DNA of 64,000 nt. It comes from Amblyornis subalaris (Eukaryota > Chordata > Aves > Passeriformes > Ptilonorhynchidae). Below are positions 37,501 through 48,000 of the stretch, piece after piece (the stretch's first letter is position 1; each line of letters starts with the position of its first letter). The notes beneath the pieces are model-generated. The model saw only the letters and a program-made list of their open reading frames with translations. It searched no databases and was not told the DNA's origin. The DNA is taken from contig JACAXG010000105.1 in NCBI GenBank assembly GCA_018881555.1, forward strand, positions 1,294,963-1,358,962, read 5' to 3'. The translations under genes and the position numbers were made by a program.

Positions 37501-40500
37501 GGAAACTTAATACTGTGTGCACAATTAAAACAGATATTTATGGCATTGCGACACTTAATTTTACAGCTGTGTTTGTAAGCTCCTTTACACTTCATCTGGG
37601 GAATCTTTCACATACCCTAGGAACTGCAACAAGCCAGAGATCCCAGGCATCTGGGCACCAGCCCTGTCTCTGCAGGATGGTGAGGAAAGGCAGAGGGAGT
37701 GACAAATTGCCCAGCTCCACTCTCGGAGTCAAGATTAACCACTGCACTTTTAAGGCACTGAGACTTTTCCATCAGAGGTGTTTATGGAGTCCCGGCATCA
37801 CCTGGACCCTCCAGGGCAATACTGGGCCATGTACCTCCTGCTTGCCTCTTCTAGCAAAAACTACCTGGCTGTATGATCTCCTGAAAGGGGTTGGGGTGGA
37901 GGGTGCCTTGCCCTCCCCTCCGGGATGAATCCCAAGGCACGATTACTACTGCCCATGCCATGCTAAGGAGTACTGACCTCTCCTCACGGGAGTGGGGGAA
38001 ATTGTAGATGCTCAAGCTCCACACTGACCCCATTTTCACTGATGGTCGCTGGAGATTTTTGCAGTTGTTGAGCTGCTCAAATATCTCAGAACACAGGAGT
38101 CAAAGGAAGTTTTCAAATAAATAGTTTTTAGCACAACAGGAAACTACCAGTGGGAAACGCATTAAAATACCAAAAAATCCCCAAACAACTCAAACTCTTC
38201 CCTTTTATCCCTATGGCCTTAACTTTTGCATGATTTAGAACGATGCTGTTACAAGGTTGCTGAGATGTCAAACCCCAGCTACTTTGATAATTTGCCAGTT
38301 TAGCACAGTTCAATTAGTTGGGGACAGCCTAAACCCTGTAGACTTTGGCATCTTGCCCACAGCTACACACATTTTAAACCACAACTACCCTGCCTCATGC
38401 AACAGTGGATAAATATCACAGCTGCAGCGATATATTAAGGGTAAGGTTTCCAAAGCTGAAAGACTTTCTTTGACAACAGTGCTAAAAGGTTTAAGTGGGT
38501 TCAGANACTCCAGTGCCAGGCCCAGTCAAAAAAAAATTGTTAGAAAGAGAGAAGAAGGGGATCACTGAGTAGAGGAAATAAGGGGAAACAGGTAACATGT
38601 AACACTGGCTTAGCAAGATTTAGTAAGATTCAAAGAAGGATTTGATGTTTATCATCTAATCAACAATTTTGACAGTCTTATAAAACCTGCTAGTGCAACG
38701 CATTCTGTAGCCATTTGAAATTAATACGAACATTTATAAAGGGACAGATTGCCTCCTTACTAGGGAGTTTCTTGCACCTTGATTTTTAAGATCTGCTGTG
38801 CTCATTACCAGTGAAGACATACAATTTGACATGGGCCTTAGATTATACAGAATGCAACTGTATAAGGTTTTAATTTTTAAATTTTTTTTATTTTTATCAA
38901 TCAAAAAATGCTAAGTGGGAATGGGGCAAGATGTGAAGCAAGAATTATTGGAAATATAAAGGAAAAATGCTGAGACAGAAAAGATGAAATTAATGCACTG
39001 AAATGGGAGAGATCATTCAAATTCAGGGGGGAAATGTGGGTAATGAATTATTTGAATTTGAAATTTTTAAAATGTTGTCATATAACTTGAATGGCTGTTA
39101 ACTTGAAAATGTAGGCCATTCATTTTTTCCCATTACCACCACACTGTGGGTAAAAAGTGANTACTGTGGTTGTTGACACAATACCATTCTTTCACATTTC
39201 TTCCTAAGCTTCATCTTTCTAAACTGGCCTTGTAGGTAAATTCACATGTATGGTGCAAGCAGTCTGATGACAGGACCAAATACTTTGCTAATTGGGCACA
39301 CACCTGTACCTCAATGAATGAGAAAAGACCAAATAGAGCTTTGCATTATGGCAGTTACAGAGTAGATTCTTCTGTTTCTCTCATTATCCTCACTCAAAGG
39401 ATAAGTAACTCTTTAGAAATTGAATTAGCAACGAGAAACCAAGGACCTAAACACGGTTTTGATGATGATGTGCCATCTGACACCAGAAAATTAAATAGCT
39501 CTCTGAATGTCATTTCCTCATCAAAGGATGGCAACAGTTGTGTGCTTGTGAATCATGTCACTATTAGGAGATGTAACAAAATCATTCTACGAAAGAGTTG
39601 TGTGGAAAGTGTTAATGCAAATTATCAGTTGGGGCAGGAATATAAATTGAGTGGCAGACAGCACTGCTCCTAGGAGAGCAGGTCCACCTCCTTCCTCTAC
39701 CTGTGTCATATCTAAAATTCAGTGACCTCCTTGTGAGCAAGCACACTGCCTCTGTGCACACCATGAGCATGCATGAGCACAAACACCGGATCTCATCCTG
39801 CTTATCTCGGGAACTTCTGTATAAAGCTTACACATACAGCAACAAAGCAGTGGTCTGAAGTCCTCAGCGGAGTCTGATTCAGAACTAAATTAGGAATACC
39901 TCCAGATGCCCCCTCTCCACTGAAGTAATTTGGACTCTTCCATGCACTTGAGCTACTCTTTTCACCAAAGTCCACGATTACCTTCTAGATGTTCTGTGAC
40001 ACCAGCCAGCAGCACCAGCTCTAATCTTATATACTTTGTCTACAAAATCAAAAAATAAAAACTTTGAATAATTTTGCTTTAAGTACGAAGCAAAACACTA
40101 AGCAAATTTTATGTCAGTGAAAAATGCATTTTTTCATTGTATCCTGTCTCTAAGAGCATTTCTCATCATCCTCAAAACAACCAGGGAAATTTATTGATGG
40201 CATAAAGGTGCATTGTTATCACATACAATTTTACTACTAATTTTGTAAGGTCTAGGTGAAATCAGAATTAATAAGTGGATTTTACTCCCATACTCCCACA
40301 TCTTTCACACTAGGCTTTGAAGCCCTTACAGCACTCCCTTGATGAATTTTACTTAATATTGATTTGCCAAAAATATCTCTCTGGAGTAGCTCTAGAAAAT
40401 ACCTACATTTAGACAGTCCATGTCAGAGAACAGAATTTGCCAGCAGCACTTCAGAAGAACCCATACCTACTTCCAGGATTCCCCAAAATATGAGCAATTC

Positions 40501-41914
40501 TCAAGCACTCGTGTAAATATCGGTAAGCTGAGGACACTGCCTCCAGATTTGTGACCACAGGGAACAGCAGATTCCAAAGTCAGATTGGGTCCTTTCTTCC
40601 TAAGCTCCAGCTTTCTGGCAGCACATCACCAGTAGATGTAGACTGCCAGAAGACCTGCTCAGCAATTGATTCAACAACCAGCTGGAGTTATGGGCTCCAG
40701 AAAGCTTAGTTTTCTTCTGGATCCTTTGGCAAGGACAGAAGGGATTGTGAGAAGCATGCATACTCTTTCCTTACCTTCCAGGTACTACTTCTTCATTTTT
40801 TATATATCCACGTACATAGAAAATGTGGTTCTGTATACTGTGTTGTGCAGCTATTATAAAGATAATATTCAGGGGTAGCTTTGAAATCATTACATGTTTG
40901 TGAGGTCTGTTTGTGAAATCTCCATCTGACAACACGTCATTACTGGATGCAGTTTAATTGCCATCCCAGTCATTTCTGAACTCAGCATGCTAGGTCTGAA
41001 TTAGCAACAATGTGTACTTTCAGGCATAACTGGTAAAATGAAAAATACACTGATAACAGCAATAATGTTAAACCTCTGGACAAGAGGCAGAGAGGTCTTG
41101 GGAGGCTACGTAGTGGAGAAGGGGAATCTCTGTTTTCCTCTCTTTACTACCCTTCTACTGCCAGCCTGACCTTATTGAGGGCCTGAGACTTGTCTACAGA
41201 GACATCCCCTCAGAGAGAAACGCTGCATTGTTAGGGAGCACTGCATCAAGAGCACAAGAACCCCTGCCCTGAAGTCCAGGGACTCACTGCACATCTCTCT
41301 TCATGTCCCTTCTCACTGAGGGTATGGTACTCTCCCAACTCCCGTGGTGCAATGGCTCTGCTCAGGTACCACTATTTTGCCAAAAAGATTCCAGTTCCTT
41401 CAATGCAAAGGCTTGGCACATCCGCAGTTCCCGGAGTGATGAGTGCCGTCATGCAGCCAAGCACTGAGAGGGATTGAAAGCACATTTTTTGTGTTAGAAG
41501 TATAGAATTTGAGCTTGGTTACAACACGTGATAAATGTCACAGCTGAAGGGATAACCTGATCTAGGTTTTCTTCTGCTCATTTTTATAAGATAAGGGATA
41601 ATGACCTCATTGTATGTACAGGTAGGATAATGCAGTTTGCTCTGTCATATTCATGCTTCTGCTGGGCATCAGAAGTTCCAGAAGAAGGAGAATAATGTGA
41701 ACAAAGCTTTCAAAAAGAGTGACTTGTTTAGGAGAAGTTAATTTTGTATGTACTTATATCTAATAAGATGGCAAGCCTTGATTGTAGTGAAAGCACTAGC
41801 CACNGTCTTTTTAAAGAGATAATTGGTTTATCTCTGAAGCACATTATCTGTGAAGTGATCTGCTTAATCGCACAGATTCTGCACAACAGAGTATTTCCTT
41901 ATATAACAGTGAAT

Positions 41915-41956
41915 CATATATATATATCTTATACATATATGTATATATATATATGT
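41915..41956. repeat. Imperfect (AT)n microsatellite
   Basis: Runs of TATATA interrupted by CTTATAC and TATG, about 42 bp in total. Confidence 0.85.
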
Positions 41957-42767
41957 AATTGACTCTGTCAAGATCACACGAATCTTCATTAAGTATTAAA
42001 TTAATAAATGTCCAGTCAGGAAAGACAAATCTGCTTAGACACATTTCCTTCTTTTTTGTCTTCTTTTTAAAACAAAAAAAGTGGGCATTTTAGTATGAAT
42101 AGCCACAGAGAGCCCCACCATGGCCAGAGAAAGGAAGATAAGCAGCAAGTCTAATTTATCTTTCCTGATTTATAGTAAATTTTGTTCACTGAAGCTTGGC
42201 GCTTGACCTTGGCTTGTATTCTGCTTCACTGTTTCTGCATCCCACTCGTTGCTGTCTGTGATGGAGTGAATGGTCTTCCAGCACAGAGGGCTCTGAAGCA
42301 TCAGATAATTAGAATTACAGACTTCAGAAACATTTGGCAAATTTCAATAAATTTTGGTAGATCAGCAAGGCATTTCTAAATTGTTTCCCTTTGCAGGTTT
42401 GCAAAGCACATAACATGCAAAGTAAAGTGTTTGCCCTTCCATTCTTAGTAGCCAACTGACCTGCATGCAGACAGAGAGTTCTAGACTAACAGAAACAGTA
42501 TTGTATGTGCTGCCTTTGCCTGGGGAAGAGAGTATTGCTGGAGAGAATAAAGGAGAGAGATTGTGTAAATAGAGGTCAGGAAGCTAAAAGGCAGGAGAAA
42601 GGAGAGGCTGGGGATCTGCTGGGGAATCAGGCTGCGACAGCAGCAGGGGAGTGGTTGTAAGGGAAACAGATGGGAAGAAAGGCAGATGGGAGATTAGGAC
42701 TCAAATACATAGTAATCCAAACTTCTTTAAATCATGGGAAAATGTAGTTTGCTTCCAGTCACTGCTA

Positions 42768-42816
42768 AAGATTGAACAGGATGATCTCAAGAAGTCCCTT
42801 ACAACTCATATTATTT
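42768..42816 (+). repeat. Possible worn CR1 3'-end fragment
   Basis: The sequence resembles the CR1 block 'ttggac..gatgatcttgaaggtcccttccaac', with several mismatches (GATTGAACAGGATGATCTCA, then AAGTCCCTTACAACTCAT). It is short and diverged. Confidence 0.35.
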
Positions 42817-44390
42817 TTTGCTTAGCATCAGCCCTCCAAATTGCAAATGTTTCACTTTACACAAGTGTATATGATCAAAGGGTTTTCTTAACTAGATAAA
42901 GATGATTGTAGCAAAAAATGTACACAAAATTAGATCTCAGCACATGGGAACCCAAAGGAAAGGTAATTTATTTATGGGACCACATATAAAATGTTACGAA
43001 TAGGATTGGAATTTTTGAAATCAATATTTTTCTAATTTAAATCTTTCATTGCTATTAGCATATAAGATTCTGTAGCTACTATAGAAAAATTCCATATAAG
43101 AATTTAGAACCAAAAGGTTCTTAACTTTAAAAAATAAAATGTAAAAACAAACAGCAACAACAAAACCAAAAGAAACAAGCAAGCAAAAAAAACCCACAGA
43201 GAAGAACCCTGTTTAAAGAACCTGGAGGAAAAAATAATTTCAAAGTGGATGATAAATGCATAGAGCAGATAAAGAAGCATATAAGAAATCCACGTCTGCT
43301 AGACCAAGGCTTTGAATTAACTTTAGAAGATGGAGCCAGGAAGCAGCAATGAGTACAAAATGAACCATGTGTCCTGGAATAATTAGATAATTCTCTGACA
43401 CAGCCCACACATTTTGGCTGGTTCAGGCCTGTTTCATGGCCGGTTCTCTGTGTTCCAATGTCCTTCATCCATTTCCCTCACTCTGGACTAACTTCCTCTG
43501 CAACCACAAGCAGACGTCCTCTAGACTAAAATTCAGAACAGAGAAAACAAGTTATATTGAAAGGCTGAAATAGCTAGTGGGGTCATCAGCAATCTGCCCA
43601 GAGCTGGTGATGCTTTGGAGACCCTTTGGAGAGCAGATAAATGAGCATGAAGAAGGAAGAAGACATCATTTTCTAGATCTCATTTTATAGATCTAAATGT
43701 ACCATAAACTGTGCTCTTAAAACATCTCAGCACATCCATGGGGAAAAAAGACATGGAGAACAGTACATCTACGTGATTACTTCCCAACATGTTGTACTCT
43801 TAAAAATGTACATTTGTTATTGAGATGATTTATTGTGCTCTTCACTTGGAGCTATTGACAGTCAACAAGAGCTATTTCACTAATTTACAACTGTGTCAAA
43901 TCAAAGTCTTCACAGATCTACCATTTTATCCAGATTATTTTTAGTGCAGGTGTTTTGCTTACACAGAAGGAAGCAGCAATGTGTTGTGATCAAAGAGGAC
44001 TTGAAAGTCCAGAGTGCCAGCACCAGCTCTCCATCAGGTGCTAGCTGACTCATTGACTTTTAATGTGTAACTAACGACTAACAACCGAGGTAGCAGTCGA
44101 TAAGACTGTGTCACTGAAGTCAACAGGAGTGAACAAATGCTGTCCTAATGAATACTGGTGGTGACTCAGTTAATACTGCTAAAGCACTAGAAAATGTGAA
44201 TAAAAAGTGTAGGGAATGTTATGATCTATTAACACCATCTCTCTCCTTTCTGTGGATTAAATCACTGCAGACCTACGGGTTCCTTCGCCCGCAGTTCCGC
44301 TCTGCCGCGCCCGGACCCCGCTACACCGCTCGCAGCCGCTCTTGGGCGCCTCACAGCCCCAGAGGCAGCACCTCAGGCGCGGCCGGGCAC

Positions 44391-44570
44391 AGCGGTGCGG
44401 GGGGGAGCGGAGCGGTGCGGAGAGGAGCGGAGCGGNNNNNNNNNNNNNNNNNNNNNNNNNNNNNNNNNNNNNNNNNNGCGGAGCGGTGCGGAGAGGAGCG
44501 GAGCGGTGCGGAGAGGAGCGGAGCGGTGCGGGGGGAGCGGAGCGGTGCGGAGAGGAGCGGAGCGGCGCGG
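44391..44570 (+). repeat. 20-bp GC-rich minisatellite with assembly gap
   Basis: Head-to-tail units of GGAGCGGAGCGGTGCGGAGA (for example 44404-44423, 44495-44514), with a 19-bp variant at 44515-44533 and a GCGCGG variant at the 3' end. About seven units or parts are readable, and 42 Ns (44436-44477) break the array. The G-rich strand is the coding strand of WNT16. Each unit contains GG-AGC-GG-AGC-GG-TGC-GG, a two-tetrad quadruplex pattern. Confidence 0.93.
44436..44477. other. Assembly gap (42 Ns) inside the minisatellite
   Basis: A run of 42 N. Repeat units left and right of it are out of register: unit starts at 44424 and about 44475 differ by 51 bp, not a multiple of 20. The gap length is therefore probably not the true length, and array copy number is unknown. 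Confidence 0.95.
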
Positions 44571-44581
44571 AGCCCCTGCCG

Positions 44582-44640
44582 CGCCCCCGCCCGGCCCGCC
44601 CCGGCCCGCCCCGGTCCCCGGGCGGCCAATGCACGGGCGG
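44582..44640 (+). promoter_or_regulatory. WNT16: GC boxes and CCAAT box upstream of WNT16
   Basis: C-rich stretch with repeated CCCGCCCC/GGCCCGCCCC (Sp/KLF-type sites in either strand) followed by CCAAT at 44626-44630, 286 bp before the start codon. GC skew flips here relative to the G-rich minisatellite just upstream. Confidence 0.7.
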
Positions 44641-44915
44641 GAGGCAGAGCCGGGGAATGAGCCGGGGAAGACATCAATCCCAACTTTCTCACCTTGAAGG
44701 GAACCGAGCGCTCCCGATGCGTCCCCTCTTGCCGCCCTCCCTGCCAGCCCAGCCTCCCCAGGAGGGGCGTCCGACGGGCTGGGCTCTCCCCGTGTCCCTC
44801 TACGGGGAGAGACCCGAATAGGGGGGTGCTCTTGGGGACGGTCCCCTCGGCCCCTGCTGCCCGGGGCCGGGCCGCAGGCAGAGGCGGCTGCGCTGCGGGG
44901 CTGGATGCGGCTGCC

Positions 44916-45001
44916 ATGGGGCGCGGGGCTCCCCTCGGACCGTGCCTGCTGCGGGCAGCGCTGCTGCTCGCCCTCTGCCCCGCCGCCGGCAGCACCTGGA
45001 T
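44916..45001 (+). CDS. WNT16: WNT16 coding exon 1, signal peptide
   Basis: The ATG at 44916 has a strong context (GCCATGG). The peptide [20 protein letters not shown] is followed by CPAAGSTW, a basic start and Leu-rich core typical of a signal peptide. Cleavage probably falls near Ala-Gly-Ser. The donor is GTGAGT at 45002 and the exon ends in phase 2. The frame stays open upstream to 44694 but has no in-frame ATG there, so this start is the likely one. Confidence 0.93.
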
Positions 45002-48000
45002 GTGAGTAGCCGGGCGGGGGTCGGGGTGGGAGGGCTGCGCGGAGCCCGTCCCCTCGCGTCCGTCGGGGCCCGGCGCTGACGGGAGCTGCCTCTGCAGGTG
45101 GCTGGGCATCGCCGCCGCCGGCGGGCCCGAGAAGCCGGGCTGCGCCAGCCCTCCGCTGAGCCGCCGGCAGCAGGACCTGTGCGAGCAGAAGCCGGAGCTG
45201 GTGCCCGCGATCCGGGAGGGAGCGCGCCTGGGCCTCCAGGAGTGCCGCAGCCAGTTCCGACACGAGCGCTGGGACTGCCGCTCGCCGCCCGCCGCCCGCC
45301 GCGGGACCGCCGCCCCCGCCGCCTTCGGGCAGCAGCTCAGCAGCGGTGAGTGACCGCCCCGGGGACCCCCAGGGGCGGGAGGGCGGGGCCGCGCCGGCGG
45401 TCTGGGTTTGCGTGGCCGGGAGACCCGCGGGGCGGCGGCGGGAGCCGTCCGAGCGTCCCGTCGGCAGAGCCGGGCAGAGCCGGGCGGGCGGTCCCCGCAG
45501 CCGTCCCGGGAGGTGCCGCAGGCACGCGAAACGCACCGGGCAGACGAAACCTGACCTCGTCTTTGCAACGTTTTTGTTGCTTCTTGTAATTGGACGACAC
45601 TGCCCCGTAGGTAGATCCACTTAACGGTGTTGAAATGTTGTTATTTTTAGTTTTATATTGGGTTTATCCCTTTGTGTCATAGTTACTGAGTGGGGTTATG
45701 ACACAGTATTTCGAAAAGGTCACTTGTCTGCAGGTTAAAAAGTCTGCTCGAGGCACTAAATACAATGTGAAATCCTTTAAAATGTATCATATGTGCTCAG
45801 TATGTGGTATTGATCAGCACATCAAAACCAAAGCTGCTTTTTTTAGTCTAAAATAATTATGGAATTGCTGGAATTTCCACTGAAATAAGGATCTTTTTTT
45901 GAATCAAATGGCAGTACTGAAGTTTTCCTGCAAGTTGCAAGGATCCAGGTAATTTTTTAGCACTCTGGTCACTGATTGTGTGATTGATGTGATTTTAAGT
46001 ATTGTGGTCATTCAGTTTGTGTTCAGGCAATCTTCACTTTGTACTAAAACAGTGTAAAACTGCCAAGCATTAATCATGAAAACATAAAGTGAGCAATAAA
46101 AAGTGATGCATATTAAAGGGAAAAAAAGAAAATGGGAGAAGCTTGCTCCATTTTATGGGACCATATGTAGTGTATGTTAGTCCTGTCCAACAGGAAGGAC
46201 TGTTCCTGAAGACCCATAAATGAGTGGCACTGTTCACCCACAAAGCTTCACTAGTGTGTCCTCAGGAGGCCTTTTATGATGGTACCAGCACCATGGACTA
46301 ATACAAACAGGAGAAACAAACAGGAACTTTCTCTCCCATGAGCAGGAACTTGGGAGACTGGAAATAACAAATTGTTTTTACAACAATGAAAATTAGCCCA
46401 GTAAAATTTTAGCTACATCTATCGACCATTTATTGGTTTTCAATTTGCTTAGATTGGGACAGGCTCAAGAAGCTCAGGCAGGTCCCTCCATGATTCTTCT
46501 GAGATATAGTCTAACAGGTAAAGGCCTTTCATGCTTCTCTTTCCCATGGCCAGCTTATTCTAGGAAAAGCACACGGCCTAAATATCCTTGTGCCATCTTG
46601 ATTTCTGCCTAGTTTAACATTTCTGGGACTCTTTGCAACCTTAGTGAATTAGAACAACATCAATGTTGGATAAATTTAGCATGAGGTAAGTTTTGGCCCT
46701 ATACCAAAGTAACCTGGGATTGTGACAGCTTCTCTGAGATTTAAACTAACTTTTTCTTCTTCAAATCAATATAAATAGTGAAAAGCAGAGTGGAGAGTAA
46801 GGGGTTTGGAATGTAGTTAGTTTGGGGTTTGATTTTTTATTTTTTGTCATTAAAACTTAATNGGCTTGGAAATTCCTGTGGCAAATAAAGTTCCCAATTG
46901 GATTTAGAAAGAAGATACCAAAAATTGCACGGTGCAAGCAGCGAGAAACAGCACCATTAATAGCGTGGTCATATGAAGAGGCCCTGAAGTCACTTTGGGG
47001 TATGAACATCCACTGCTTTGAACGAGTTAACACTACAGACCCAGCTGTGATGTCTTTAAACTTGTACCCGTTCCCTTTCAATAATGGCTTGTAAAGTCAC
47101 TTTCGACAGCCCATGCAGGCAGGTAGTCAGAGGGAGTTACCAAGTACCGTTTCCATGCCTTGCTGTGCAGGCACGAAGGAGATGGCGTTCATCTCGGCCG
47201 TGACGGCGGCGGGGCTNGTGCACTCGGTGACGCGGTCGTGCAGTGCGGGGAACATGACCGAGTGCTCCTGCGACGTCACCCTGCGGCACGGCGGCTCGGC
47301 CAGCGAGGGCTGGCACTGGGGCGGCTGCTCTGACGACATCCACTATGGAATGGACTTCAGCAGAAAGTTCCTGGACGTGCCTTTAAAGAACGTAACGGGC
47401 AAGAGCGGGAGCGGGCTGGTGGTGATGAACCTGCACAACAATGAGGCTGGGAGGCAGGTAGGTGACATTCAGATGTGGCAGCAACTGCTTGATCACCTTC
47501 ATTGACAAAATGGCATCAACCAGAGAAGTCTGGTCCTTGACTGCAGGTATTCATGGGGCTGGTGGCAGGAACAGCACTAACACTACCAAAGAAAGCATGT
47601 ACAAACTCAGAATCAGAGCTGGTTTTAACTAACTAATCTCTGTAGGTTAAAATAAAACCCACAAAATAAATAATAGATCTGCTGTGCTTAAATAGTGAAT
47701 TTATCGTAACTAAATATTTGATATTCTGTAGCAAACTTGAAATAGTCCTGTTATCAGCATAATACTAGTTTTTTCACTCATTATCCTGTTATTATCATGG
47801 CCTGCATTTTTAATTCTCTCTAGTACTGAGTGAGAAGGCCAGCTGGACACAAGGCCTCATTACTTATCCACAGTCTGCAGAGTGCAGTGCACTGAGAGTG
47901 CAAGTCTAACATTGTTCAGAGAGGAAATCAAGAGTTAATATTTTCTTTAAAAGTATGGGATAGAAATGACATCTCCAAAGTACCTCATTGGTTAGGAAAT

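Larger units (their letters stand above)
28541..44250. other. Intergenic DNA between CPED1 and WNT16
   Basis: About 15.7 kb without a recognisable gene. The longest frames (for example 30953-31336, 37515-37928 and 39314-39673) lack splice context, known domains and similarity that I recognise, and occur at about the rate expected by chance. Contents noted: an AT microsatellite at 41915-41956, a possible worn CR1 end at 42768-42816, a purine-rich stretch at about 42530-42710, and several single ambiguous bases. WNT16 enhancers could lie here, but none can be named from sequence. Confidence 0.6.
44905..45159 (+). other. Overlapping upstream ORF of WNT16 (spliced, 52 codons)
   Basis: An ATG at 44905, 11 nt before the WNT16 start and in another frame, reads through the coding start and across the exon 1-2 junction to TGA at 45157-45159. 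Its context is weak (T at -3, C at +4), while the WNT16 ATG is strong (G at -3, G at +4). It can act only if the transcript starts upstream of 44905. Any role is inferred. Confidence 0.5.
44251..45560 (+). promoter_or_regulatory. WNT16: WNT16 CpG island and promoter region
   Basis: Base composition switches sharply from AT-rich to very GC- and CpG-rich at about 44256 and back at about 45560. The island covers the region upstream of WNT16 and its first two coding exons. It holds the G-rich minisatellite, stacked CCCGCCCC-type GC boxes at about 44582-44613, and a CCAAT box at 44626-44630 inside GGCGGCCAATGCACGGGCGG. No TATA box is seen. The transcription start cannot be placed exactly. It probably lies downstream of the CCAAT box, giving a 5' UTR of up to about 250 nt. 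Confidence 0.82.

Noticed and set aside
37515..37928. 137-codon frame in the intergenic region
   Set aside because: No recognisable family or splice signals; length within chance expectation for a GC-richer patch.
39314..39673. 119-codon frame in the intergenic region
   Set aside because: No recognisable family; isolated; no promoter, splice or poly(A) context seen.
44257..45620. Very long open frames (over 400 codons) on the minus strand across the WNT16 CpG island
   Set aside because: High GC and the N run suppress stop codons. The + strand carries WNT16 exons 1-2 with correct phases; the minus frames are shadows.
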